From Bradyrhizobium sp. Ec3.3 (GTDB taxonomy: Bacteria > Pseudomonadota > Alphaproteobacteria > Rhizobiales > Xanthobacteraceae): a stretch of 64,000 nt of DNA. Position numbers and translations under genes: made by a program. Below are positions 51,852 through 60,740 of the stretch, in pieces (position 1 is the stretch's first letter; each line of letters begins with the position of its first letter). The notes beneath the pieces were generated by a model. It was not told the origin of the DNA and searched no databases. It worked only from the letters and a program-made list of their open reading frames with translations. The stretch is taken from the NCBI RefSeq assembly GCF_000472925.1, contig NZ_AXAS01000009.1:124001-188000 (forward strand), read 5' to 3'.

Positions 51852-53075
51852 ATGATGTCGATGTATTATCAGGCCTTTCAGAACCACATGGATCTGACCG
51901 AGCCATGGCGGGCCGGGGCTTCGTCTGCCCTGAAATATCTCAACCTGGTGCCGCAGGGGATGTCGGGTGCCGTGGTCGGCCGCCTCTCGGCCGCGCTCGA
52001 GCTGATCTCGCGCTCCACCATCACCTATGACCGCCCGGCCTATGGCATCGACAGCGTGATGGTGGGAAATCGCGAGGTCGGCGTCCGGGAGGAGATCGCC
52101 TACGCCACGCCTTTCGGCTCGCTGCTTCATTTCAAAAAGGACGATGGCCCCGAGCAGCCGCGCATGCTGCTGGTGGCGCCGATGTCCGGCCATTTCGCCA
52201 CGCTCCTGCGCGGCACCGTGAAGACGCTGCTCCAGGACCACGACGTCTACATCACAGACTGGCACAATCCGCGCGACATCCCGCGCAGCGAAGGCCGCTT
52301 TGGCCTCGACGACTACACCGAGCACCTCATCGACTTCCTCGCTCAGCTCGGCCCGCGCCCGCATATGGTCGCGATCTGCCAGCCGTCGGTTTCCGCCCTC
52401 GCGGCCGCCGCGATCATGTGCGAAGACAACCACCCTTCCCGCCCGGCGACGCTGACGCTGATGGCCGGCCCGATCGACACGCGTGTAGCGCCGACCAAGG
52501 TCAACGAGTTCGCCAAGAGCAAGCCGATCACCTGGTTCGAGCGCAATCTGATCAACTACGTGCCAGTGCAGTGCCGCGGCGCGTTGCGCAAAGTCTATCC
52601 GGGCTTCGTGCAGCTAACCGCCTTCGTCTCGATGAATCTCGAGCGCCACATCAAGCAGCATCTCGACCTCGCCAATCACATCGCCAAGGGCGAGAAGGAG
52701 AAGGCGGCGACCATCAAGACATTCTACGACGAATATTTCGCGGTGATGGACCTGCCCGCAGAGTTCTACATCGAGACCGTCCGCGACGTCTTCCAGGAGC
52801 ATCTGCTGCCGCTCGGCAAGCTGACTTATCGCGGGCGGATGGTGAACCCGAAGGCGGTCAGCCGCATGGGCCTGATGACGGTCGAGGGCGAGAAGGACGA
52901 CATCTGCTCGATCGGCCAGACGCTCGCAGCACAAGATCTCTGCACCGGTGTGCGCGCCTACCGCCGCGTCCATCACATGCAGGCCGGCGTCGGCCATTAC
53001 GGCGTGTTCTCGGGCAAGCGCTGGAATAGCGAGATCTATCCGCTCTTGCGGGATTTCGTGCACGTGAACTCCTGA
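51852..53075 (+). CDS. phaZ: Intracellular polyhydroxyalkanoate depolymerase
   Basis: 407 aa. MMSMYYQAFQNHMDLTEPWR is the conserved start of rhizobial intracellular PHB depolymerases. MVAICQPSVSALAAAAIMCE carries the active nucleophile Cys/Ser segment of this class, and the C-terminal CTGVRAYRRVHHMQAGVGHY has the histidine. It degrades poly-3-hydroxybutyrate granules to the monomer during starvation. Rhizobia accumulate this polymer, which fits. Adjacent ATG codons at 51852 and 51855 make the exact start uncertain. Not in an operon with synthesis genes here. Confidence 0.93.
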   Translation: MMSMYYQAFQNHMDLTEPWRAGASSALKYLNLVPQGMSGAVVGRLSAALELISRSTITYDRPAYGIDSVMVGNREVGVREEIAYATPFGSLLHFKKDDGPEQPRMLLVAPMSGHFATLLRGTVKTLLQDHDVYITDWHNPRDIPRSEGRFGLDDYTEHLIDFLAQLGPRPHMVAICQPSVSALAAAAIMCEDNHPSRPATLTLMAGPIDTRVAPTKVNEFAKSKPITWFERNLINYVPVQCRGALRKVYPGFVQLTAFVSMNLERHIKQHLDLANHIAKGEKEKAATIKTFYDEYFAVMDLPAEFYIETVRDVFQEHLLPLGKLTYRGRMVNPKAVSRMGLMTVEGEKDDICSIGQTLAAQDLCTGVRAYRRVHHMQAGVGHYGVFSGKRWNSEIYPLLRDFVHVNS

Positions 53076-53344
53076 ACCGGTTGCGCTCCTCCTGACCCCG
53101 ACGGCGCGAAACGCAGTCCGGGACATCGGCGTCGGCCGTGCGTCCCTGGATTACGTTGCGCTGCATCTGCGCTACAATCCCGACGGGAATGTTCCTTTCT
53201 GGGGAAAGTCCACCACTTGGCCCGCTCGAAAATTGACCGGCAATGGCCGGAAGCGGAGTCTGTCGCTCAATTTGGCCCGCGAGCACGTCAGGAGAGCGGC
53301 CGGCGTCCGTCCGCTTTTGCGGCAGAAGTCTTGGGTATGAGAGC

Positions 53345-55219
53345 ATGAGACTCAGGGGGCTTCTGATCCTCGCGATGGTCGCGCAGGCCGCGGTGACAGC
53401 GGTTGCCCTGCTTGCGTCCGGCGTCATGACCGGTACCGCGAGCGCGCATGCGTTCAGCACGGCTCAACTCCTCGCCCTGTTGGCAAGCAGCCTCGTTGCC
53501 CCGCTGCTCGCGCTGGGCTGCGCACGCGTGATCGAGAGATCGCAGACCAAGCGCACCGCGGCGCTGGACGCGGATCAGGCGGAGGCACGACGGGCGCTTG
53601 CGGACAGCGCGCGGCAAACGCAGGCGGTGATCCGGACCGCGCTCGACGCCTTCGTGCAGACCGATGAAGACGGTGTTGTCGTCACCTGGAGCCCTCAGGC
53701 CGAGGCGCTGTCGGGATGGACGCGAACCGAGGCGGTCGGCGCCGACATCGTCGAGCTGGTGGTGCCAGGGCCGCTCCGCGCCGCCTTCCGGCAGCGCATG
53801 AAGCGACGCCTGAGCGAATTGTCGGAAACCCCGATCGGTATGCGCTTCGAAGCGGTCATGGTCCACAAGGGCGGCGACGAGATCCTGATCGAGGCGTCGA
53901 GCACGGGCTTGCGTCTCGGCGACCGCACCATCGTCAACACCTTTGCAAGGGACGTCACCCAGCAGCGCGTTGCCGAGGAGCAGCTCATCCAGGCCCAGAA
54001 GATTGAGGCGGTCGGCCAGCTCACCGGCGGCATCGCGCACGAGTTCAACAACATGCTCACCGTCATCACGGGGACGATCGAGATCCTCGCCGATGCCGTG
54101 AAGGACAGCCCGCACCTTTCGACCATCACCAAGCTGATCAGCGAGGCGGCCGACCGCGGCGCAGCGCTGACCTCGAGCCTGCTCTCCTTCGCAAGGAAGC
54201 AGGCGCTGCAGCCGACCGAGATCGATGTCAATGACCTGCTCGAAGAGGCCACCCGACTCCTGCGGGCGACGTTCGACAAGCAGATCGAGATCATTACCAG
54301 TCTCGATCGTGCGATCTGGCCTGCGCTCGTCGACCGCGGACAGCTCAGCTCGGCGCTGCTCAACCCCGCGATCAATGCTCGCGACGCGATGCCCGCGGGG
54401 GGCAAGCTCACGCTGAGAACGCGCAACGTCGTGCTCGGCGTTCGCGAAGCCGTAACGATCGGCGTCGGCTATGCCGGCGACTATGTCGAGATCGAGGTCA
54501 CCGATACCGGCACCGGCATTCCGCAGTCCATCCTCGACCGGATCTTCGATCCGTTCTTCTCGACCAAGGAGGTTGGCAAGGGAACGGGGCTCGGGCTCAG
54601 CATGGTGTTCGGCTTTGCCAAACAGTCCGGCGGCAGTATCAAGGTCGCTTCCGAGGAAGGCCGCGGCACCACGTTCAAAATCTACCTGCCCAAGGCCGAC
54701 ACGCGCGCGCGGCGCCCGGCGGGCGAGGACGCGCGCAAGGTGCCGGGCGGTCACGAGACCATCCTCTGCGTCGAGGACGACCGCGACGTCCGCAACTACG
54801 TCACGGTCCAGCTCGAGAACCTGGGCTACAAGGTCATTGCCGCCGCCAATGCTGCCGAGGCGCTCGCGATCGCAGCCGGAGGTGCGCAATTCGACCTGCT
54901 GTTCACCGACATCGTGATGGCCGGCAACATGAACGGATGGCAGCTCGCCGAACAGATGGTGGCCTCGCGGCCGTCCTTGCGGGTGCTATTCACCTCAGGC
55001 CATGCCTACGATCCGCTCTACGCGCAAGGGCGCGCGGGGCAAGGCACGCCCCTTCTGACAAAACCCTACCGCAAGGCTGAGCTCGCGCGCATGCTGCGCC
55101 GCTGCCTCGACACGGCCGTGGATTCCGTCGGCGATCCTATCCCCACGCCCTATTCCGTCGAGGCGGAGCGCGATCGCTTCCTGCGCAAGCAGGCGTCCGA
55201 TGACAGAACACGGGACTGA
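53345..55219 (+). CDS. Hybrid sensor histidine kinase (PAS-HisKA-HATPase-REC)
   Basis: 624 aa. Two N-terminal helices (about 5-28 and 40-60) anchor it with a short periplasmic loop, followed by a PAS domain at about 92-210 ([20 protein letters not shown]). His232 in [16 protein letters not shown] is the phospho-acceptor, the HATPase motifs include [12 protein letters not shown] and [10 protein letters not shown], and the C-terminal receiver has Asp522 in [13 protein letters not shown]. It is an FixL/hybrid-type kinase with an internal phosphorelay; its external partner is unknown. A 53-aa membrane protein follows 2 bp downstream. Confidence 0.93.
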   Translation: MRLRGLLILAMVAQAAVTAVALLASGVMTGTASAHAFSTAQLLALLASSLVAPLLALGCARVIERSQTKRTAALDADQAEARRALADSARQTQAVIRTALDAFVQTDEDGVVVTWSPQAEALSGWTRTEAVGADIVELVVPGPLRAAFRQRMKRRLSELSETPIGMRFEAVMVHKGGDEILIEASSTGLRLGDRTIVNTFARDVTQQRVAEEQLIQAQKIEAVGQLTGGIAHEFNNMLTVITGTIEILADAVKDSPHLSTITKLISEAADRGAALTSSLLSFARKQALQPTEIDVNDLLEEATRLLRATFDKQIEIITSLDRAIWPALVDRGQLSSALLNPAINARDAMPAGGKLTLRTRNVVLGVREAVTIGVGYAGDYVEIEVTDTGTGIPQSILDRIFDPFFSTKEVGKGTGLGLSMVFGFAKQSGGSIKVASEEGRGTTFKIYLPKADTRARRPAGEDARKVPGGHETILCVEDDRDVRNYVTVQLENLGYKVIAAANAAEALAIAAGGAQFDLLFTDIVMAGNMNGWQLAEQMVASRPSLRVLFTSGHAYDPLYAQGRAGQGTPLLTKPYRKAELARMLRRCLDTAVDSVGDPIPTPYSVEAERDRFLRKQASDDRTRD

Positions 55220-55221
55220 GC

Positions 55222-55383
55222 ATGGATCGACAGACCAAGGCCACGCTGTGGGTCGCCTTCATCGTGATCGTGTCGTATTTCGTGTGGTTCTATGTCGGCT
55301 GCGCGATGGATGAGGCCTGCCGTGTCGTCTGCGAAGGCCGGATCTGCCACGCGCAATGGACGTCGGATACGGTCAAGCCCTAG
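55222..55383 (+). CDS. Small single-pass membrane protein
   Basis: 53 aa, start ATG at 55222, two bases after the hybrid kinase stop, so the genes are cotranscribed. It has one membrane helix (TLWVAFIVIVSYFVWFYVGC) and a short exported tail with four cysteines (CAMDEACRVVCEGRICHAQW region). The cysteine-rich tail in the periplasm may form disulfides or bind metal. It might be an accessory of the kinase, but that is only inferred from position. Confidence 0.65.
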   Translation: MDRQTKATLWVAFIVIVSYFVWFYVGCAMDEACRVVCEGRICHAQWTSDTVKP

Positions 55384-55407
55384 CAACGTGCCGGCCTGAT
55401 CATCGCA

Positions 55408-56919
55408 TCACAGCGATGCGCTGCTGCAATCCTGCTCCGCGGGCAACTCGTCGGCATTGGGATCGCCCGGCGCCGTCGCCCAGGCGAGCTCGACCAGCGT
55501 TACGATTCTCCGCCCCGCACCGTCGAGCTGGCAGACGATCAGGCCCTGCTCCTCGATATAGGTGAGAAGACGCTGCGCGCGGCGCAGCGAGTGCGAGCCG
55601 TAGGCGCGTGCGATCGCGGCATCGCCCGGGCATGGCCAACCTTGCTTCGCCGCGCGGGCGATCATCATGAAGACGCCCTGCATGTCCTCCGGCAGGATCG
55701 AGGCACGCAGCGTAACGTCCTGCCAGCCGTCGTCCTCCGCGATATCGGTCCCAAGGCCGGCGCGGGCGCGCGTCAGCATGCGGCGGAATTCGCTCAAGTC
55801 AGGCGCGGCCGAACCGAGGCCTTCGATGCGGCAGCGGACCACGAACTCCTGATAGAGCACGCCGATGGCGCGGAAGCCGGCATCGGGTTCGGCCAGAATG
55901 GCGCGCAGGATGCGGTCCAGGCGCTCGCGCCGTTCCGCCAGCTCCTCGGCGCTCGGCTGCTGCTCCAGCGTTTCAGGGCGGATCTCCGGCGCCGCCGACT
56001 TTGCCGCCATGAGCTGGCCGAGCAGGTCCGGCGCCGGCCGGCGCTGCGGCCTGTTCGCCTCGGGCGGCGGGGCGGCGAGGATGATGGCGCGGGCGTCCTC
56101 GAGCGTCGCTTCCGGCAGCGGCAGGAGCCGCGGGGTCGCGTTGCGCGGCTTCGTCTCGGTCGCGCCAATGCGCAGGCCGAGCGGACGGCGCGAGAGCGCC
56201 GGGCCGAGCGCCATGAACTGTCCACGCTCCAGGTCCCGGAACGCATCGGCCTGTCGCCGCTCCATCCCCAACAGATCGGCGGCGCGCGCCATGTCGATGT
56301 CGAGGAAGGTGCGGCCCATGAGGAAATTGGAGGCTTCGGCCGCGACATTCTTGGCGAGCTTTGCCAGCCGCTGCGTTGCGATCACCCCGGCGAGCCCGCG
56401 CTTGCGGCCACGACACATCAGGTTGGTCATGGCGCCGAGCGAGAGCTTTCGCGCCTCGTCCGACACTTCGCCAGCAACCGCCGGCGCGAACAGCTGCGCC
56501 TCATCCACCACCACAAGCATCGGGTACCAGTGGTCCCGCTCGACGTCGAACATACCGCCGAGGAAGGCGGCGGCGCGCCGCATCTGGTTCTCGGCATCCA
56601 GTCCTTCGAGATTGAGCACGGTGGAAACGCGATGGATGCGCGCCCGCTCGCCGGCGACCTGGAGGCCCCGCTCGGTGTGATCCTCCGCCTGGATCACGAG
56701 GTGGCCGAACTGCTCCGCCAGCGTGACGAAGTCGCCTTCGGGATCGAGAATCGCCTGCTGCACCCAGGGCGCGCTCTGCTCCAGGAGCCGGCGCAAGAGA
56801 TGCGACTTGCCCGAGCCGGAATTGCCCTGCACCAGAAGGCGAGTCGCCAGCAGTTCCTCGAGGTCCAGAGTCGCCGGGGCGCCAGCCGTCGTGTGCCCCA
56901 TCTCGATCGCAACGGTCAT
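55408..56919 (-). CDS. HerA-like AAA+/FtsK-superfamily ATPase (DUF87)
   Basis: 503 aa from the ATG at 56919; a TTG at 56931 is less likely. Walker A is GNSGSGKSHLLRRLL (Lys38) and Walker B MLVVVDEAQLFAPAVAGE. Other HerA-type segments are DPEGDFVTLAEQFGHLVIQA and TNLMCRGRKRGLAGVIATQR. HerA-like enzymes are hexameric DNA translocases, usually paired with the nuclease NurA. No NurA-like gene is adjacent, and the C-terminal 200 residues are specific to this protein (helical, with many Arg/Glu). Its neighbour is a hybrid kinase on the other strand. Confidence 0.9.
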   Translation of the reverse strand: MTVAIEMGHTTAGAPATLDLEELLATRLLVQGNSGSGKSHLLRRLLEQSAPWVQQAILDPEGDFVTLAEQFGHLVIQAEDHTERGLQVAGERARIHRVSTVLNLEGLDAENQMRRAAAFLGGMFDVERDHWYPMLVVVDEAQLFAPAVAGEVSDEARKLSLGAMTNLMCRGRKRGLAGVIATQRLAKLAKNVAAEASNFLMGRTFLDIDMARAADLLGMERRQADAFRDLERGQFMALGPALSRRPLGLRIGATETKPRNATPRLLPLPEATLEDARAIILAAPPPEANRPQRRPAPDLLGQLMAAKSAAPEIRPETLEQQPSAEELAERRERLDRILRAILAEPDAGFRAIGVLYQEFVVRCRIEGLGSAAPDLSEFRRMLTRARAGLGTDIAEDDGWQDVTLRASILPEDMQGVFMMIARAAKQGWPCPGDAAIARAYGSHSLRRAQRLLTYIEEQGLIVCQLDGAGRRIVTLVELAWATAPGDPNADELPAEQDCSSASL

Positions 56920-57165
56920 GTCCCGACTCAAACCCTTCCTTCGCGGAGGAGGGGCTTATCAAGCTGATGGCGAGACGTCGAGCGGCGCATGGGCGATCAC
57001 TCCGTATTCCACATGGCCTTGCGAGCGCAATCAGCGCAGATGCACCATCTGTGATGTCGTGGTAGATGCGATCGGCTCGCCCCCACGCAGCTTCACCCCC
57101 CGAAGATGCGTCATCCCAGTGCTCGGCAAAACGGAATCCGCGGACAGCTATGACAGGTGCGCTGA

Positions 57166-57843
57166 ATGGCAATTGAACGAGACCTGGGTAAGCCAATCAA
57201 TAAGACCCGCTGGCCCCTGCCGATAAAGCAATCCCGTTCCGGTCGCTACGTGGATTTGGAACTATTGCTGGAGGAACATTCAACCGAGCTCTGGCCTTTC
57301 GTTAGCGCCGCGCCGGAGAGTTTCACTTACCTGCGCTACGGTCCCTTTTCTCATATCGAAGAGCTTCAACGCATTCTCGCCGATCTCGCCAACCGTCCGG
57401 ACCAACCATTCTGGGTTGTCATTCCGAAAGGGCAGAAGCCACAGGGCTGGCTTTCGTTGTGTGACGTTTACCATGAGGACGGCGGTATCGAGATTGGGAG
57501 TGTTTGGTTTGCGCCACCGCTCCAGGGCACGCGAGCAGCACGAGAAGCAGTTTTCCTGCTGATGTGCCATGCGATGGATGATCTTGGTTATGAGCGCTTG
57601 GTTTGGCGCTGTCAGGCACAGAACGCAAAGTCCTTCAAGGCCGCCAACAATTTTGGGTTTACCTATGAGGGAACATGGCGACGAGCGGCAGTTGTGGATG
57701 GCTGGCAGCGTGACGTGGCATGGTTCTCGATGCTGAAGGACGAATGGCCTCAACGTAAAGCGGCGTTGCAGCGATGGCTTTCCCATGAAAATTTTGACGA
57801 CGCCGGTCGCCAGATCAAAACATTGGGAATGCAGGCCGGATAG
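57166..57843 (+). CDS. GNAT family acetyltransferase (RimJ/RimL-like)
   Basis: 225 aa. LPIKQSRSGRYVDLELLLEE and EIGSVWFAPPLQGTRAAREA are the RimL-type strand and acetyl-CoA loop; CQAQNAKSFKAANNFGFTYE contains the conserved Asn/Ser and Phe. The C-terminus HENFDDAGRQIKTLGMQAG is extra. It is read alone, and its GC content and codon choice (many A- or T-ending codons) are lower than in its neighbours, suggesting acquired DNA. The target is not known. Confidence 0.85.
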   Translation: MAIERDLGKPINKTRWPLPIKQSRSGRYVDLELLLEEHSTELWPFVSAAPESFTYLRYGPFSHIEELQRILADLANRPDQPFWVVIPKGQKPQGWLSLCDVYHEDGGIEIGSVWFAPPLQGTRAAREAVFLLMCHAMDDLGYERLVWRCQAQNAKSFKAANNFGFTYEGTWRRAAVVDGWQRDVAWFSMLKDEWPQRKAALQRWLSHENFDDAGRQIKTLGMQAG

Positions 57844-57860
57844 TCCAAACGTGGCCTCGT

Positions 57861-58460
57861 TTACCGGCCCTCCTTTCCGAGCACGAGATTGATCGTGTGG
57901 GCGGCAATCTTGCGAAGCTGGGCTTCGTCGTCGAAGGCGCGTTCGAGCACGGCCAGTCCACGCGTCACGGTGACGATGTGGAGGGCGGCGATCTCCGGCG
58001 CGCCGTCGAACTCGCCTCGCGCAGCGCCCTCCGACAAGGCGCCCTGAACGAGATCGGTGATGCGGGACACCAGATCCGCAAAGGCCTGTCGCGCATTCTC
58101 GTCCAGCCCTTCGCCTTCAGCCGAGCCGAGCTCCATCAGTCCACGCGTGGTCGGACATCCCCGGGGCGGTGAGCCGGACCGGAAGTTTTTGATCGTCAGA
58201 TCGAAAAACGCTGTGAGGCGCTTTCGCAAGCTGCCCGAGCCGAGCACCTTTTGAATGGCGCCGAGATACTCGCCCGCATAGCGCTCATAGGCTGCAAGAA
58301 ATAGCGCCTCCTTGCTGCCGAAGGCATTGTAGAGGCTGCCGCGCTGGACACCCGCCTCGCGCGCGATGTCCGAGAGCGACGTTCCACGCACCCCTTTGCA
58401 CCAAAACTGCTCAAACGCGACGCGCAGCACCTCGTCATGGTCGAACTCGCGCGGCCTCAT
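57861..58460 (-). CDS. TetR-family transcriptional regulator
   Basis: 199 aa. The HTH is GTSLSDIAREAGVQRGSLYN followed by AFGSKEALFLAAYERYAGEY. The ligand domain includes SPPRGCPTTRGLMELGSAEG, where the 'GCP' motif is typical of the AcrR/NemR branch that controls electrophile or quinone responses. It is divergent from a tautomerase gene with two matching 15-bp dyads in between, so it is most likely its repressor. Confidence 0.92.
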   Translation of the reverse strand: MRPREFDHDEVLRVAFEQFWCKGVRGTSLSDIAREAGVQRGSLYNAFGSKEALFLAAYERYAGEYLGAIQKVLGSGSLRKRLTAFFDLTIKNFRSGSPPRGCPTTRGLMELGSAEGEGLDENARQAFADLVSRITDLVQGALSEGAARGEFDGAPEIAALHIVTVTRGLAVLERAFDDEAQLRKIAAHTINLVLGKEGR

Positions 58461-58491
58461 GTGTTCATCCCTACCTTTGGGCAGAAAGTAT

Positions 58492-58506
58492 TTGACACGA
58501 TGTCAA
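58492..58506. promoter_or_regulatory. TetR operator, copy 1
   Basis: TTGACACGATGTCAA is a perfect 6-bp inverted repeat with a 3-nt spacer, located 31 bp upstream of the TetR start and 78 bp before the tautomerase start. It matches copy 2 at 12 of 15 positions. Confidence 0.7.
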
Positions 58507-58523
58507 GAACATGGCCTTAATTT

Positions 58524-58538
58524 TGGACACCACGTCAA
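58524..58538. promoter_or_regulatory. TetR operator, copy 2
   Basis: TGGACACCACGTCAA, same register as copy 1, with 32 bp between the centres (about three helical turns). This lets two TetR dimers bind on one DNA face. The element is 46 bp before the tautomerase start. Confidence 0.6.
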
Positions 58539-58584
58539 AAACCTAATGGGATCGATCGCCGATTCCGTCAAGGAGGATCGCACC

Positions 58585-58965
58585 ATGCCGCTCGTTCACA
58601 TCTCGCTGCGTAAGGGAAAGCCGGACGCCTACCGGCAGGCGATCTTCGGCAGCCTTTACCGAGCGATGCGCGAAGCGCTCGGCGTGCCCGAGGACGACCA
58701 GTTCATGACCATCACGGAGCATGAGCCCGCGAATTTCCGCTACGGCGCGTCCTGCTTCGGCATCTCGCGGAGCGACGACGTCGTCTACATCCAGGTGACC
58801 GTGTTCGATACGCGCACGGCGGAGCAGAAGAAGGCGCTGTTCAAGCGGACTGCCGAGCTGCTCGGCGAAAGTCCCGGCATCGGTGCGGAGAACGTGTTCA
58901 TCAACGTGCTCGAGGCAGCGAAAGAAAATTGGTCCGTCGGCCACGGTCTCGCGCAATTCGCGTGA
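58585..58965 (+). CDS. Tautomerase-superfamily protein
   Basis: 126 aa. The sequence starts M-P-L-V-H-I, so the initiator methionine removal exposes the catalytic Pro1 of the 4-oxalocrotonate tautomerase/MIF fold. ISLRKGKPDAYRQAIFGSLY and TVFDTRTAEQKKALFKRTAE follow the two-domain fold. AAGGAGG precedes the ATG at 58585. Known relatives (CHMI, MSAD) act on hydroxymuconates or halogenated acrylates. The gene is controlled by the divergent TetR, which suggests response to an organic compound. Confidence 0.92.
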   Translation: MPLVHISLRKGKPDAYRQAIFGSLYRAMREALGVPEDDQFMTITEHEPANFRYGASCFGISRSDDVVYIQVTVFDTRTAEQKKALFKRTAELLGESPGIGAENVFINVLEAAKENWSVGHGLAQFA

Positions 58966-58982
58966 GGTGATGAACTGCCGCG

Positions 58983-60008
58983 TCAGCTCAGCTGGCGCCT
59001 GAGCGTCGCCGAGGGCGTCTCGCCGAATTTTTCTCGATACGCGCCAGCCATGCGGCTCAAATGCGTGAAGCCGAGATCGAAGGCGATATCGGTGATCGAG
59101 CAGTCCAGCGCGCCCTGCGACAGACGCGCGTGGAGCGCGGCAAGGCGCATGTCGAGCAGCATCTCGGAAATCGACAGGCCGAAATGCCGGCGGAAGCCAA
59201 GCTGAAGCGCGCGGATGCCGATGCCGGAGGCACAAGCGAGCTCCGAAAGGTCGAGCGGCTCGGTCGCCCTCGCCGCGAGGCAGTCGCGTGCTGCGCGAAG
59301 CGCGCGCGGCAGCCGTTCGGCCTGCCCTGAGAAGGTGCGGATGGCGTCGGACAGGCCGTGTTGCTGGCCATTGAGGAGACAATCGAGCAGCGTCTCGCGC
59401 CAGTCGGCGATGGCGATCGCGGACAGCCGGCCGGCCGGCCCCAAGCGCTCGGCGAGCGTCATCAACTCGTCGAGCCTGGACCAGAGGCTACGCGCTGCCT
59501 CGGCATTGAGATCGATCGCCGGATCGAACTCCACCGTGCCGGCAGCACGCCCCGACAACGCGGCGGCACGCTGCTCAACCAGGCGGCGGTCGAGCAACAG
59601 GATGAGTTGCGCGCAGTTGTCCCAAACCATGCGGGTCGGCACCGTAGGCGACAAGAGCGAGGCGGTCGATGCGGGTGCGGTGTCCAGATCGCGCGCGCCG
59701 GCGCGGATCCGCGACGATCCGTGAAGCGGAATCTGCACCAGGAAGAAGCGCTCGAGGCAGCCGGGATCGATCGTGACCGAGCCGCCATAGGCGACATAGT
59801 TGATGGAAAAGCCGTCAAAGGCCGCGCAATTGTGCCGGGCGTAGAAGCCGGGCGCCCTTGCCTGAAGCGGTTGCAGCTGATGCGGGCAGAAGATGCGTCC
59901 GATCTGGTCGGCCGCTTCGTCGACCTCGGTGGTCGCGACGCGGGCGAAGGCCGCGAGCCTTTCGGCCCGGGACCCGGACGCGCCCATTTCCAGCTCGGCT
60001 GCGGACAT
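58983..60008 (-). CDS. AraC-family regulator (AraC_binding_2-like ligand domain)
   Basis: 341 aa from the ATG at 60008. N-terminal ligand domain ADQIGRIFCPHQLQPLQARA and ERFFLVQIPLHGSSRIRAGA; C-terminal HTH motifs LSELACASGIGIRALQLGFR and DCSITDIAFDLGFTHLSRMA. The domain combination resembles the AraC regulators that activate aromatic or monooxygenase operons. It is divergent from the cupin and FMO genes, so it probably controls them. An upstream TTG (60032) is also possible. Confidence 0.9.
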   Translation of the reverse strand: MSAAELEMGASGSRAERLAAFARVATTEVDEAADQIGRIFCPHQLQPLQARAPGFYARHNCAAFDGFSINYVAYGGSVTIDPGCLERFFLVQIPLHGSSRIRAGARDLDTAPASTASLLSPTVPTRMVWDNCAQLILLLDRRLVEQRAAALSGRAAGTVEFDPAIDLNAEAARSLWSRLDELMTLAERLGPAGRLSAIAIADWRETLLDCLLNGQQHGLSDAIRTFSGQAERLPRALRAARDCLAARATEPLDLSELACASGIGIRALQLGFRRHFGLSISEMLLDMRLAALHARLSQGALDCSITDIAFDLGFTHLSRMAGAYREKFGETPSATLRRQLS

Positions 60009-60182
60009 CGTCGACCACGCTTGGCGTTGCAAATTGTTTTAAGCCTATAATAGTTCCACGACCCCGAAAAGAGCCGCGTCGCAAAAACGTCGTGCTGCAC
60101 AGCAGCAGATTCGTTTAGCGGATAGACAGCCTTATCCCCCGGGCGGATGCTCCCTCCCGCCGGTCTCTTGATGGAGGGAGCC

Positions 60183-60632
60183 ATGACTGCACTCGAAAAA
60201 GGCATTACTGCAAGCGGCACGGGTTTTGGCGGCAAAAGCTGGAACATCCTGGGGCAGCTCTATTTCCCCAAGGCCATCTGCGACTCCACGTTCGCGTTCG
60301 AGACCAACAGCGAGCCCGGCCAGTTCGTGCCGGTCCACATCCACCCCACCCAGGACGAGTTCATCCTGGTGCAGGAAGGCGTACTCGACCTCAAGCTTGA
60401 CGGGGTGTGGACGAAGGCAAAGGCCGGCGACCTCGTGCGCATGCCGCGCGGCATCCCGCACGGTTATTTCAACAAGTCCGACAAGCCGGCGCGCGCGATG
60501 TTCTGGGTCTCGCCGATGCAGAAGCTGGAAGCGCTGTTCAACATGCTACACAACCTCACCGACCCCGCGGAGGTCGTGCGCATCTCGGCGCAGCACGAGG
60601 TGGACTTTCTGCCGCCCGAGGCCAACGACTAG
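60183..60632 (+). CDS. Cupin-domain protein
   Basis: 149 aa from the ATG at 60183 (GGAGGGAG upstream). Conserved cupin motifs are VPVHIHPTQDEFILVQEGVL (motif 1: H-x-H...E) and RMPRGIPHGYFNKSDKPARA (motif 2: P-x-G...H). The metal would be bound by the two His of HIHP, Glu and the later His. Its function may be an isomerase, dioxygenase or sensor. It is the first gene downstream of the divergent AraC regulator and precedes the FMO by 108 bp. Confidence 0.88.
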   Translation: MTALEKGITASGTGFGGKSWNILGQLYFPKAICDSTFAFETNSEPGQFVPVHIHPTQDEFILVQEGVLDLKLDGVWTKAKAGDLVRMPRGIPHGYFNKSDKPARAMFWVSPMQKLEALFNMLHNLTDPAEVVRISAQHEVDFLPPEAND

Positions 60633-60740
60633 GCGGCACGCCTCCTCGTCCAATTCACGCCCGTCGCAAGTCCAGCGGCCGCGCTTCGCGGCCGAACGGG
60701 ACCTGCTGCGCCCAAAACATCACCAAATGCGAGCAAACCC

